A stretch of DNA of 52,750 nt from Clostridia bacterium. Its GTDB lineage: Bacteria > Bacillota > Clostridia > Christensenellales > Aristaeellaceae. The position numbers were made by a program, and so were the translations under genes. The stretch's first letter is position 1. The number at the start of each line of letters is the position of its first letter. Positions 18,691 to 26,756 of this stretch are shown piece after piece. The notes beneath the pieces were generated by a model. That model was not told the DNA's origin, did no database searches, and was given only the letters and a program-made list of their open reading frames with translations. Location of the stretch: the NCBI GenBank assembly GCA_017544935.1, contig JAFYDF010000093.1, positions 1 to 52,750 on the forward strand, written 5' to 3'.

Positions 18691-18942
18691 TCAGCCTTGC
18701 AGACCGCGCGCCTGACGATCCATATCCTCAACAACGATGTCGCAGATCTCGCCCAGTGAAGCGCAATATTCCAGTACTTTCCACGGTTCGTTAGTGTGGA
18801 AATGCAGTTTAATCATCTCATCATCGCCCACTACCAGCAGGCAGTCGCCCTTCAGGTTCTCAGTGATATAATCGTTGATCTTATCTTCGTCAAGGTCATG
18901 GCCTTCGATCAGCAGCTGTGTGTCATACCGATACTCTAACAT
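18691..18942 (-). CDS. Solo FakA/YloV C-terminal-domain protein (83 aa)
   Basis: The whole protein resembles only the last part of FakA (YloV/DhaL-type fatty acid kinase): YDTQLLIEGHDLDEDKIND, then GDCLLVVGDDEMIKLHFHTN, WKVLEYCASLGEICDIVVED and MDRQ. The kinase (DhaL) domain is absent. In FakA this C-terminal region is thought to act with the fatty-acid-binding partner FakB. A GGAGG site and a consensus promoter show that it is an expressed gene rather than a fragment. Function unknown; binding to a FakB/DegV-like protein or to FakA itself is inference. Confidence 0.75.
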   Translation of the reverse strand: MLEYRYDTQLLIEGHDLDEDKINDYITENLKGDCLLVVGDDEMIKLHFHTNEPWKVLEYCASLGEICDIVVEDMDRQARGLQG

Positions 18943-18963
18943 AATGATCCTCCATCAGTAGAT

Positions 18964-18978
18964 TGGCCGCATCGGCCA
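18964..18978 (-). other. 5'-terminal mRNA hairpin of the solo FakA-like gene
   Basis: TGGCCG-ATG-CGGCCA forms a perfect 6-bp stem within the first bases after the predicted transcription start (near 18977). Such 5' hairpins can stabilise an mRNA; that role is inferred. Confidence 0.5.
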
Positions 18979-18983
18979 CTGGC

Positions 18984-19013
18984 ATTATAACGCACTTATA
19001 CCCTTTCTGTCAA
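18984..19013 (-). promoter_or_regulatory. Consensus promoter of the solo FakA-like gene
   Basis: TTGACA (19008-19013), 18-bp spacer, TATAAT (18984-18989) on the minus strand: both hexamers are perfect sigma-A consensus. Confidence 0.85.
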
Positions 19014-19069
19014 AAATAGATCAGCCGTTGTATTTTTAATGCATCTCCAACATTTATCTGCAGTTTTCG

Positions 19070-19078
19070 TGATATACT
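19070..19078 (+). promoter_or_regulatory. Probable extended -10 promoter of the MATE gene
   Basis: TGATATACT at 19070-19078 is an extended -10; no good -35 is present. A TATAAT at 19091-19096 is an alternative -10 but also lacks a -35 and lies close to the start codon. Confidence 0.4.
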
Positions 19079-19111
19079 GTATTTGCATCATATAATTGAA
19101 GGGCAGACACA

Positions 19112-20467
19112 ATGGCGGGTCAGCGTAAAAGTGTGGATATGACGCAAGGCAGCATTTGGAAATTGCTGCTTTCTTTTGCATTGCCTCTGCTTATTGGGCA
19201 GGTCTTCCAACAGCTTTACAGCACCGTAGACAGTATCGTTGTCGGTCGTTTTGTCGGCAAGGAAGCCCTTGCAGCCATTGGTTCTACAGGCAGCCTGATC
19301 AACTCATTGATTGGTTTCTTTACCGGTCTGTCAACAGGCGCTGGCGTTGTCATATCCCAGGCATTCGGTGCCAAGGATGAAAAAGGCGTTCATGATGCAG
19401 TGCATACCGCCTTGCTCCTGACACTGCTTGCTGCTATATTCTGCACGTTGCTGGGGCTCATTGCTTCCCCCACTCTGCTGCGCATGATGGATACCCCAGA
19501 TGACGTAATCGGAGAGGCAACAATCTACCTTCGTATTTATTTCGCAGGCATTATCGGGCTCATGTTCTATAACATGGGTGCAGGTATTCTGCGTGCAGTC
19601 GGAGATTCACGCCGTCCGCTGTATTTCCTGATCTTCTCTGCAAGCGTAAACGTTGTGCTGGACCTGTTATTCGTTATCGTTTTCCATCTGGGTGTTGCGG
19701 GCGTAGCATACGCTACAATCCTTTCCCAGATTCTCAGTGCCACGCTGACACTCTTCGTCCTTAGCCGCAGCAATGAAAGCTACCGCTTCATTCCCAAGGA
19801 TCTAGTTATACGCAAACCGCAGCTGAAGCGTATTGTAAAGATAGGTCTTCCCACAGCTGTACAGACCAGCATCGTTTCCTTTTCGAACGTGTTTGTTCAG
19901 GGATACATCAACGCTTTCCAGTCCTCCTGTATGGCCGGCTGGGCCAGTTACAACCGTCTTGATGCTTTCGCCTGGCTGGCTATGATGTGCCTGGGTATGG
20001 CGAATACCACATTTGTCGGGCAGAACCTGGGCGCTGGAAATATTGCACGTGCCAAACGCGGCGTACGTACCGCTCTTATCATGGCCATCATCAGTACAGC
20101 AGCAATTGTTGCCGGACTCATGCTGTTTGCCGATGAGGCACTGAAGCTGTTCAACAGTGATCCTGAGGTCATTTCCTATGGACGTAACTTTATCCTCTGG
20201 CTTTCGCCTTTCTATATTCCCTTCTGCTTCTCACAGATTTGTGGTGGAGCACTGCGGGGCGCAGGCGATGCTATGCCTCCTGCAGTAATCTCGGTCGGTT
20301 CTTTCGTTTTCTTCCGTCAGCTATACCTGTTTATCGGCACCAAGTTCATTACCAGCCCCATTTTTGTGGGCATGGCTTATCCTGCCGGCTGGGTGGTCGC
20401 CAGTGCTCTTATGTATATCGTATATAAGAGCGGTCGCTGGGAGCGGAAACTCGCTGTCCGCACATAA
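19112..20467 (+). CDS. MATE family multidrug/Na+ antiporter
   Basis: A 451-aa integral membrane protein with about 12 hydrophobic segments in two homologous halves. The first half opens MTQGSIWKLLLSFALPLLIG then QVFQQLYSTVDSIVVGRFVG, the classic MatE start; the second half contains FSNVFVQGYINAFQSSCMAG and FVGQNLGAGNIARAKRGVRT. Exports drugs or metabolites using Na+ or H+. Which cation and substrate cannot be told from sequence. Monocistronic or co-transcribed with the following gene (32-nt gap). Ribosome-binding site GAAGGG. Confidence 0.93.
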   Translation: MAGQRKSVDMTQGSIWKLLLSFALPLLIGQVFQQLYSTVDSIVVGRFVGKEALAAIGSTGSLINSLIGFFTGLSTGAGVVISQAFGAKDEKGVHDAVHTALLLTLLAAIFCTLLGLIASPTLLRMMDTPDDVIGEATIYLRIYFAGIIGLMFYNMGAGILRAVGDSRRPLYFLIFSASVNVVLDLLFVIVFHLGVAGVAYATILSQILSATLTLFVLSRSNESYRFIPKDLVIRKPQLKRIVKIGLPTAVQTSIVSFSNVFVQGYINAFQSSCMAGWASYNRLDAFAWLAMMCLGMANTTFVGQNLGAGNIARAKRGVRTALIMAIISTAAIVAGLMLFADEALKLFNSDPEVISYGRNFILWLSPFYIPFCFSQICGGALRGAGDAMPPAVISVGSFVFFRQLYLFIGTKFITSPIFVGMAYPAGWVVASALMYIVYKSGRWERKLAVRT

Positions 20468-20499
20468 TCATTTCAGCATAGTTTGAAAGGAACATATTT

Positions 20500-21117
20500 G
20501 TGAAAAAGGTCAGGCTTACCATTACAGGCAGCCAGTGCCGTTCTGGATACTTTCATAAAGGTCAGGAGTTCATCGTGGAAGATCTCTGTCCGCCACTCTG
20601 TCATGAGCTATGGAATGTTATCTATCCTTATGTATTCGCGCTGCAGAACGGCGGAAACCTGGACTGCGGAAACATAAAAGTCAAATCATTCGATGCCGTA
20701 TGCCCCGACGGGGCTCGTGTAAGTATTCATGGAGAAGTGATTGAATCAGAAACGTCCGACAACATGAGCGGAGGAAAAGCCATGTACTGCGAAAACTGCT
20801 GCATCCTGTTTGCAGAGAACCGTTGTCCCGTCTGTGGAAACAAAAAGGTGCGCATACCTGAGCCTGACGATTATTGTTTTCTCACTGAAAAAGAAATGAT
20901 CTGGGCCGGCATGCTGGAAGATGTCCTGAAGCAGAACGGTATCCCTTACTTCACCAAGCAAATGCTCGGAGCAGGCCTTGCTCTTAAAATTGGCCCGATG
21001 TCTGAACGCTGCAGGTTCTATGTTCCTTATTCTCACTTTCAGGAAGCGGACGAATTAGTAGAAGCGCTGTTCGCACCTGTACAGGAAGAAGGGAAGGAAA
21101 CGGATCCCGAAGAATAA
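20500..21117 (+). CDS. TIGR04076-like domain fused to zinc ribbon and DUF2007-like domain
   Basis: A 205-aa protein that appears to join two units. Residues 1-82 (VRLTITGSQCR, HKGQEFIVEDLCPPLCHELW, IYPYVFALQNGG, VCPDGARVSI) match the TIGR04076 pattern. Residues 97-112 form a zinc ribbon, C97-x2-C100 and C109-x2-C112. Residues 125-195 (FLTEKEMIWAGMLEDVLKQN and YSHFQEADELVEALF) resemble the DUF2007 signal-transducing fold. The start is GTG at 20500 with GAAAGGA upstream; a second possible start is Met95. Both assignments are from memory of motif patterns. Function unknown. Confidence 0.7.
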   Translation: MKKVRLTITGSQCRSGYFHKGQEFIVEDLCPPLCHELWNVIYPYVFALQNGGNLDCGNIKVKSFDAVCPDGARVSIHGEVIESETSDNMSGGKAMYCENCCILFAENRCPVCGNKKVRIPEPDDYCFLTEKEMIWAGMLEDVLKQNGIPYFTKQMLGAGLALKIGPMSERCRFYVPYSHFQEADELVEALFAPVQEEGKETDPEE

Positions 21118-21141
21118 ACAAGGTTGACTCAAGACTTAATC

Positions 21142-21172
21142 AAAAAAGCTGGCACTCAAATGCCAGTTTTTT
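21142..21172. terminator. Bidirectional terminator between convergent genes
   Basis: CTGGCA (21149-21154), loop CTCAAA, TGCCAG (21161-21166), flanked by AAAAAA (21142-21147) and TTTTTT (21167-21172). Suits both the plus-strand fusion gene and the minus-strand DUF4956 gene. Confidence 0.88.
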
Positions 21173-21195
21173 GATGTTCAGATTGTTAATTGTGT

Positions 21196-21873
21196 TCAGG
21201 TCATGTACTCGCCACTGTATGTAACCAGAACAGCATTCGCAACGCCCTCCATAGCACACAGCGCATGCATGAAATCAGTGTTTTCCTGCTTGAGCCGTAC
21301 GTCCACCGTCACTTCGGTGCCTTCTTTGCTCACACGCTTGGATTTGATACGGCAGCGCTTCACATGTTCACGGACTAGCGTCATAGCCTTGTTTTCTGCT
21401 TCCTGTCCGTTCACATTCAGGATCAGGATATACGGCACCCCGTTCTGGCGGCCACGCATCAGGAGCACAACCACTATGCCAATTGAAAGAGAACCAACCG
21501 CTGCTACGCCTGCCATACCTGCACCAGTAGCAATACCAGCAGCGACAGCCCAGAACATGAACCCGATATCCAGCGGCTCCTTAATGGATGTACGGAAACG
21601 GATAATGCTCAGTGCACCAACCATGCCGAGCGTAAGCACCACATTACTGGTCACGACACACAGAATCAGCGCGCTGACCATGCATACCGCAACAAGCGTC
21701 ACACCGTAAGTCATTGTATACATGACACCCTGAAAGGTCGCACGGTACAGTGCAGCGATGAACAGCCCCAGCAATGCTGCCGTCAAAAGCACAAGCAATG
21801 TGTCCGGCAGTGAAAATGCCGCAGCCTTTTCAAAGAAGCTGACAGAAAACAGTTGATTAAGTACATTATTCAT
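21196..21873 (-). CDS. DUF4956 membrane protein, partner of the VTC-domain protein
   Basis: A 225-aa protein with about four to five membrane segments in residues 20-140 (TLLVLLTAALLGLFIAALYR, VTLVAVCMVSALILCVVTSN, VVLTLGMVGALSIIRFRTSI) and a soluble C-terminal domain of about 80 residues. The conserved GMVGALSIIRFRTSIKEPLD loop is typical of DUF4956. It lies 9 nt after the VTC-domain gene; the two families are commonly paired. A role in polyphosphate handling at the membrane is inferred from the partner. Confidence 0.85.
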   Translation of the reverse strand: MNNVLNQLFSVSFFEKAAAFSLPDTLLVLLTAALLGLFIAALYRATFQGVMYTMTYGVTLVAVCMVSALILCVVTSNVVLTLGMVGALSIIRFRTSIKEPLDIGFMFWAVAAGIATGAGMAGVAAVGSLSIGIVVVLLMRGRQNGVPYILILNVNGQEAENKAMTLVREHVKRCRIKSKRVSKEGTEVTVDVRLKQENTDFMHALCAMEGVANAVLVTYSGEYMT

Positions 21874-21882
21874 AGCAACACC

Positions 21883-22551
21883 TCAATCATAGGAATGGCA
21901 TGCCTCGAATTTTGAAAAGCTCATTGGCCGTGCACCGCAGCAGGTAATGCTACGGATCACATCAGGCAGATACTGATCGAATTTGACTTCCAGAAGCATG
22001 AAATCATCGCCCTGTGTACGCGGGCGTGGCTGGTCAGGCGCTAGGAAGTCCGTATTATATAAGCCTGTCCGGATATTGGAATCCAGTGTAACGCGCACAT
22101 TGCCCGGCGCATAGATATACGCTTCACGCGTGTAATGTACCTGCACGCTGGGCTGCAGCATTTCAGTACGCATGCGCAGAAACAATTCTCTGAGCAGCCG
22201 GCGATCATCACCCGCCATCCAGCTGATATTGCCGGACATCAGGCGCTCCACCTCGTCACGCGTCAATGAGCATCCTACTTTATCACACAGTGAGCCGACC
22301 TTGCTCTTGCGCTCCAAACGAAAGAATTCCCGGTTTTCATTATAATAACGGATCCGATATTTGTCGCGGGCTGGCATTCCGACCTGCTTCTGCATCAGTG
22401 CGCGCAATGTCGGAGTATCAAAATAGATGCTGTGAATATCATAAGTGCCGTCAGGACGGGCATTCGGATCCCGCTGCAGCACCGCCTGAAGGCGGCTGCG
22501 CAAAGCCGGTACCTCTGTCGCGCTGACGCGTCCTTTGATCTCATGCCGCAT
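21883..22551 (-). CDS. VTC-domain protein (polyphosphate polymerase-type tunnel fold)
   Basis: A 222-aa protein with the VTC/CYTH-like triphosphate tunnel pattern of basic and acidic residues on beta strands: YDIHSIYFDTPTLRALMQKQ, KYRIRYYNENREFFRLERKS-type charge pairs (R-L-E-R-K-S-K), VRVTLDSNIRTGLYN and LLEVKFDQYLPDVI, ending SFSKFEACHSY. Eukaryotic Vtc4 polymerises ATP gamma-phosphate into polyphosphate; bacterial homologues are poorly characterised. It has its own promoter and is followed by the membrane partner DUF4956. Confidence 0.87.
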   Translation of the reverse strand: MRHEIKGRVSATEVPALRSRLQAVLQRDPNARPDGTYDIHSIYFDTPTLRALMQKQVGMPARDKYRIRYYNENREFFRLERKSKVGSLCDKVGCSLTRDEVERLMSGNISWMAGDDRRLLRELFLRMRTEMLQPSVQVHYTREAYIYAPGNVRVTLDSNIRTGLYNTDFLAPDQPRPRTQGDDFMLLEVKFDQYLPDVIRSITCCGARPMSFSKFEACHSYD

Positions 22552-22576
22552 CTTTTATACTTCCTCCGTCGGCGAT

Positions 22577-22605
22577 ATTATACTACGATACAGGAGCTAC
22601 TGCAA
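22577..22605 (-). promoter_or_regulatory. Promoter of the VTC-DUF4956 pair
   Basis: Minus strand TTGCAG (22600-22605), 17-bp spacer, TATAAT (22577-22582). Predicted start near 22570, 20 nt before the VTC-domain start codon, with a GGAGG site in between. Confidence 0.8.
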
Positions 22606-22618
22606 TCAGAGCCGGCCA

Positions 22619-23326
22619 TTATTCGCCTAGCGGCGCCTTAAGCGGCTTGCCTGCGCGGCGTGGATAACGCGCATCGGTTACAGTCTGTTTCAGATATGCT
22701 TGAACATAGTGTTCACGGTTCTCGATGGGAAGCCGCAGCAGAATATCCTCCGCGCTCCCCAGGATAGCAGCCGCAGCGCATCCGGCCTTTTTCTCGTCAA
22801 ACAATCCGGGACCTTTCCAGCACAGGGCATACCCGCCTATCCTCACAAACGGCAGTAAATACTCGCAAAGTACATTCATTGGCGCCACTGCACGGGCCAC
22901 CGCAATATCCATTGTCTCGCGCAGTCTGGAACGTGCAGCTTCCTCTGCACGTCCATGGATTACGGTTACGTTCTTCAGTTCAAGCTTATCCGCTACCGCC
23001 TGCAGAAAATCACAGCGTTTTCGCTGCGCATCCAGCAACGTTACATTCATATCCGGACGTGCAATGGCAAGCGGCATCCCCGGAAAGCCCGCGCCACTAC
23101 CGACATCGATCAGTCTCGCGCCATCGGGGAACCATTTTTTCTGCATAAGCGGAAGCAGGGAATCAGCATAATGACGCAGAGCCATTTCTTCTTCCGGCAC
23201 ATTGGTCAGATCCATGTGCCTGTTCCATTCAAGCAGCATGGCATGATATGCCGCCAACTGCTCTTCGGATGCCGCGTCCAAAACTATTTTTTCGGTAGCA
23301 AGAAGCGATTTCAGTTCTTCTGTCAC
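22619..23326 (-). CDS. rsmG: 16S rRNA (guanine527-N7)-methyltransferase
   Basis: A 235-aa SAM-dependent methyltransferase. N-terminal EEQLAAYHAMLLEWNRHMDL, the NVPEEEMALRHYADSLLPL segment, SAM motif LIDVGSGAGFPGMPLAIARP, DAQRKRCDFLQ and VARAVAPMNVLCEYLLPFV are characteristic. The GTG start at 23326 overlaps the holA stop (GTGA) and is preceded by GGAGGG. Loss of this enzyme gives low-level streptomycin resistance in other bacteria. Confidence 0.95.
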   Translation of the reverse strand: MTEELKSLLATEKIVLDAASEEQLAAYHAMLLEWNRHMDLTNVPEEEMALRHYADSLLPLMQKKWFPDGARLIDVGSGAGFPGMPLAIARPDMNVTLLDAQRKRCDFLQAVADKLELKNVTVIHGRAEEAARSRLRETMDIAVARAVAPMNVLCEYLLPFVRIGGYALCWKGPGLFDEKKAGCAAAAILGSAEDILLRLPIENREHYVQAYLKQTVTDARYPRRAGKPLKAPLGE

Positions 23327-24354
23327 AGCTGGCCCTCCGTTCGGATACGCAGCACCTGCAGCATCGTTTTTTCCAAGGCGCCTTCCTGAGGAAGACGTCC
23401 GCTTTTAACAAGATATTCCGTCTCCATGCATGCGTCCGACATCATCTGGAGCTGTTCTGCGGTATATCGCGTCACCTGTCCGCTAAGCTGACGCACTGCA
23501 AAAGGCGGGGCACCGATTTTCGAGGCTATTGCGTCCGGCGACAGGCCTTCCTCACGCAGCAGTTTAATCGCAAGCATGCGGCGGCATTCGTTCTGCAGCA
23601 ATGCCAGCAAATACAGCGGCTCCTCACCATCCCGCTGCAATGCAGCTGACAGTGTGAAAGCCGTCTTGCCATCTCCGCGCGTCAGTGCGCCGGTCAGGTC
23701 GTACACGCGGTAAGCTGTGGATTTTGTGCATACCGCATCAATGTCCTCCGGCAGGATCTCACTGCGGTCCCCAGCATATGCTGCCAGCTTTTGCAGTTCG
23801 CCGGACAATGTGTAAAGTTCTGTTCCGACAGTAAAAGTCAGTTTCTGGCAAGTGGAAGCTGATACCTGCTTATCAAGTTTTTTCAGTGTCTGCGCGATCC
23901 AACGTATCAGTTCGCGGTCATCCAGCGCGTTGAATTGTACGATCTCAGCACATTTTTTCAGCGCAGTATACAGTTTCTTGCGTCCGTCTGCCTTGTCATT
24001 GACATAAAAAACGATACAGGCGGTATCCGGAGGGTTCTGCAAGTATTCAGCCAAAGCAGCAGCACTGCGCGATTCATCATAGCCCTTTGCACGCCCCTGC
24101 AGCATGCCGCTCTCGCGTACAATCACCAGCCGCCGTTCCGACATGAACGGAAGCGTTTCGGACGCAGCAATCAGGGTATCTGCGTCAGGATCAGTCAGGC
24201 GCGTTTCATTAATGTCTTCCAGCCCTTCGGGCAGCAGCCGCTTACGCAGCGTTTCCAGCGCTGAGCGTTTAATATACTCCTCCGGCCCTTCAAGCACATA
24301 GCAGGAAGCTATAACGCCTTTGGCGACATTTTCAAAAAAGGTTCGCCGTTCCAT
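23323..24354 (-). CDS. holA: DNA polymerase III subunit delta
   Basis: A 343-aa clamp-loader subunit that opens the sliding clamp. Typical features are FFENVAKGVIASCYVLEGPE near the N-terminus, SERRLVIVRESGMLQG-like (FMSERRLVIVRES), the VFYVNDKADGRKKLYTALKK region, and the C-terminal helical domain with LLYLLALLQNECRRMLAIKL-like (EPLYLLALLQNECRRMLAIK) and RQLSGQVTRYTAEQLQMM. Overlaps rsmG by 4 nt. Moderately divergent but the pattern is clear. Confidence 0.93.
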   Translation of the reverse strand: MERRTFFENVAKGVIASCYVLEGPEEYIKRSALETLRKRLLPEGLEDINETRLTDPDADTLIAASETLPFMSERRLVIVRESGMLQGRAKGYDESRSAAALAEYLQNPPDTACIVFYVNDKADGRKKLYTALKKCAEIVQFNALDDRELIRWIAQTLKKLDKQVSASTCQKLTFTVGTELYTLSGELQKLAAYAGDRSEILPEDIDAVCTKSTAYRVYDLTGALTRGDGKTAFTLSAALQRDGEEPLYLLALLQNECRRMLAIKLLREEGLSPDAIASKIGAPPFAVRQLSGQVTRYTAEQLQMMSDACMETEYLVKSGRLPQEGALEKTMLQVLRIRTEGQL

Positions 24355-24387
24355 TCTCTTCTCCCGTAAACAATACGTTACAGTAAA

Positions 24388-25089
24388 TCAGAATTCCACT
24401 GTCAGACCGCTATAGGCGATCTGTACTTCAGGATAACACTTTTGTGCTTCAGCAAGCAGTACTTCCCGGTCAATCCCGGGTGTAAAATGTGTGACCACCA
24501 GACGCTTCGCGCCTGCCTGTGCGGCGACTTCAGCCGCAAGATACGCACTGAGATGCGGCTTGTTCTCCGCCCACAGTGAGACAGGGAAACAACCGTCAGC
24601 CAGCATCAGACTGCAACCGCTCACAAACTCTTGAAGCGCGTCACAAGTGTTTGTGTCGCCAGTATAGCAGAATATGCTATCCTGGGATTCGACTCGCACA
24701 GCACGGCAAGGTACAGGATGCCGCACCGGCAGTACTGACAGTTTCAGATCTCCAATTACATTCAGTGTATCAATATTATGGACATCATAACTGCTCTCAA
24801 GCAGCGCACGAACAGGCTGCAGGCCTTCCGGCGCATATACCGGCAGTATCTTTCCCGTGCCTTGCAGTTTATAGATCAACGGCAGCATATCGCTCATATG
24901 ATCATAATGCAGATGCGACAAGATGACCGCATCCAGTTTTTCCGGCGGCATGATGGCTGTCAGGCGCGCAAGAACACCTGTTCCGCAGTCGATCAGCACA
25001 CGAGTCGTTCTGTTTTCCAGCAGATAACCGCTGCAAGCGCCACCCGGCTCCGGATATGGTCCGTTACACCCGAGAACTGTCAGTTTCAT
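24388..25089 (-). CDS. Metallo-beta-lactamase fold hydrolase, RNase Z-like
   Basis: A 233-aa MBL-fold protein. MKLTVLGCNGPYPEPGGACS opens the fold; the metal motif is SHLHYDHMSDMLPL, followed by the GDTNTCDALQEF aspartate and a C-terminal VVTHFTPG histidine. The overall layout resembles RNase Z/YhfI-type proteins without an evident exosite arm. The start overlaps the CPBP gene by 26 nt. The specific substrate is not determinable; it could be RNA, cyclic nucleotide or a small molecule. Confidence 0.85.
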   Translation of the reverse strand: MKLTVLGCNGPYPEPGGACSGYLLENRTTRVLIDCGTGVLARLTAIMPPEKLDAVILSHLHYDHMSDMLPLIYKLQGTGKILPVYAPEGLQPVRALLESSYDVHNIDTLNVIGDLKLSVLPVRHPVPCRAVRVESQDSIFCYTGDTNTCDALQEFVSGCSLMLADGCFPVSLWAENKPHLSAYLAAEVAAQAGAKRLVVTHFTPGIDREVLLAEAQKCYPEVQIAYSGLTVEF

Positions 25090-25852
25090 CCTTTTTTTCC
25101 TCTCTCAGCAATAGTCGCAGTGATACTATACATGCAATAATGCACAGCAGTGCAGCCATCGGAGTAATCTCCGCGCCCCGTGCGGAAAGGATGAGCACTA
25201 CGCTGTTATACAATGCATGGAGCAGTGTGCTTCCCAATAAACCATGGCGGATAAATACTTTTCCAAGTACAACCCCGATAAGCAGCAACGCAGGGAAAGC
25301 CTCCCAGCGAAAATGCACCGCGGCAAAAATGAACGCCGCCAGCCATAATCCAGCCTTGGGAAGGTATCTGCGCAGAGCGCTCTGAATCAGGGCGCGAAAC
25401 ATGAGCTCTTCACACAATGCGGGAAGAATAGCAATCGCAAGCAATGCTGCTATCCACTGTCCTATGTTCTGTGGTACTGGCAGTGGATCTGCTTTGCCGA
25501 TGTACCCTGTAGTCTGTTGCAGCCACATTGCCCAGAACATGGCAATGATTGATGCCGTAGCTGCTCCACCCACAGCCAGCAGCGTGCTCAACCCTACTGT
25601 CTCTTTATTCAGCGGGCTAATCGACTGGCCGAACTCCTGCCAGCGTGACTCACGGCCTTGCAGAAGAAACAGTGCAGGCAGAGCGAAGATAAGCATCTGC
25701 TGGGCTGCATTCAACACATAGAGCATAAGCAGTGTCGATCCGCCGTGCGCAACCAATGTCTGCGCTGCCACTGAACCGCCCAACCAACCTAGTGTTGCGC
25801 ACAGCACTGCACAGATCCAGCAGACGGCCAGCCGTCTTTTAGATGATTTCAT
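25064..25852 (-). CDS. CPBP family intramembrane glutamic endopeptidase
   Basis: A membrane protein of about 262 aa with roughly eight hydrophobic segments. The three CPBP (Abi/CaaX-like) motifs are present: EELMFR in LCEELMFRALIQ, FAAVHF, and HALYN. The start is taken as the ATG at 25852 (MKSSKRRLAVCW); two codons further upstream another ATG is possible, and both lie inside the end of the yycJ-like gene, implying coupled translation. Roles of such proteases include peptide processing, bacteriocin immunity and general membrane protein cleavage; no peptide gene was seen nearby. Confidence 0.87.
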   Translation of the reverse strand: MKSSKRRLAVCWICAVLCATLGWLGGSVAAQTLVAHGGSTLLMLYVLNAAQQMLIFALPALFLLQGRESRWQEFGQSISPLNKETVGLSTLLAVGGAATASIIAMFWAMWLQQTTGYIGKADPLPVPQNIGQWIAALLAIAILPALCEELMFRALIQSALRRYLPKAGLWLAAFIFAAVHFRWEAFPALLLIGVVLGKVFIRHGLLGSTLLHALYNSVVLILSARGAEITPMAALLCIIACIVSLRLLLREEKKDETDSSRV

Positions 25853-26639
25853 AAACATCCCCGATGCGGTCGCGCCAGGCCAGGTCGATGCGGATATCAC
25901 GCCCGACCGTCAAGCCGTGTGCCTGCATGGCTTCCGTTACTGAACGCATTGCCAGTTCCGGTGTATTGTTCTCATGGCTGAGATGCCCCAGGATCACATG
26001 ATGCGTTCCCTGCTGATATAGCTGCCAGAGCGCCTCACCGCAGGCTTCATTGCTCAAATGTCCATGCCGCCCGAGTATACGGGTCTTCAGGGCCGAAGAA
26101 TAATGTTCATTGGCACGAAGCATACCTATATCATGATTGCTTTCCAGCAACAGTATTTCCACGCCGGACAGCGTTTCCAACGTCTTTTTTGTGAATATCC
26201 CGATATCCGTCGCAGTAGCTACACTGTGCCCGCCATAATCGACACGGTATCCGACCGGCTCGGCCGCATCATGAGAGACAGAATAAGGCAGTATGCTCAA
26301 ATCCTTGATATAAAAGCTTTCACCCGTCTCAAAGGTACGATGCAGCTGAGGGGCAATCGCACCCACCTGCTTCTCCATTGCTGCCCATGTCCCTGAATTG
26401 GCATAAATAGGCACATGATATTTTCGGCTGAGAATGCCCGCGCCCTTGATATGGTCACTATGTTCATGGGTTATAAGGATAGCGTCAAGTGTCTCAGGAA
26501 GAATACCGATCGCATTCAGTGCCTCGCTGACGGTACGACCGCTCAACCCCGCATCGATCAGAATACGGGTATTTCCTGCACCGACAAAGATCGTATTGCC
26601 ACTCGAACCGGAATAAAGAGGACAAAAAGTTAAATGCAT
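25839..26639 (-). CDS. YycJ/WalJ-like metallo-beta-lactamase fold exonuclease
   Basis: A 266-aa protein starting MHLTFCPLYSGSSGNTIFVG, the YycJ hallmark, with the metal motif THEHSDHIKG (around 58-67), SVSHDAAEPVGYRVDYGG, ATDIGIFTKKTLE, a mid-region LESNHD and the C-terminal LGHLSHENN. In Bacillus, YycJ is a 5'-3' exonuclease-like protein of the walRK locus; here it is outside that locus. Head of a unit with the CPBP and MBL genes. Confidence 0.9.
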   Translation of the reverse strand: MHLTFCPLYSGSSGNTIFVGAGNTRILIDAGLSGRTVSEALNAIGILPETLDAILITHEHSDHIKGAGILSRKYHVPIYANSGTWAAMEKQVGAIAPQLHRTFETGESFYIKDLSILPYSVSHDAAEPVGYRVDYGGHSVATATDIGIFTKKTLETLSGVEILLLESNHDIGMLRANEHYSSALKTRILGRHGHLSNEACGEALWQLYQQGTHHVILGHLSHENNTPELAMRSVTEAMQAHGLTVGRDIRIDLAWRDRIGDVYEII

Positions 26640-26669
26640 AACTGCCTTCCTTTATAAGAATACATCTGT

Positions 26670-26699
26670 ATTATACCCTTCCCTCACAGCGTATAGCAA
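26670..26699 (-). promoter_or_regulatory. Promoter of the yycJ-like operon
   Basis: Minus strand TTGCTA (26694-26699), 18-bp spacer, TATAAT (26670-26675); predicted start near 26663, about 24 nt before the start codon with AAAGGAAGG in between. Confidence 0.65.
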
Positions 26700-26710
26700 C
26701 CGCAAATCGC

Positions 26711-26741
26711 AAAAAAACAAGCCCGGCCATTATAGCCGGGC
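26711..26741 (-). terminator. Rho-independent terminator of the ferredoxin gene
   Basis: Minus strand GCCCGGC, loop TATAATG, GCCGGGC (arms 26735-26741 and 26721-26727), followed by TTGTTTTTTT. Lies 16 nt after the ferredoxin stop. Confidence 0.88.
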
Positions 26742-26756
26742 ATTGCTGGAAATCGC

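Noticed and set aside
24388-26639. Bacteriocin or toxin immunity locus around the CPBP protease
   Set aside because: No small peptide gene, ABC exporter or radical SAM gene is present nearby; the neighbours are MBL-fold hydrolases and holA.
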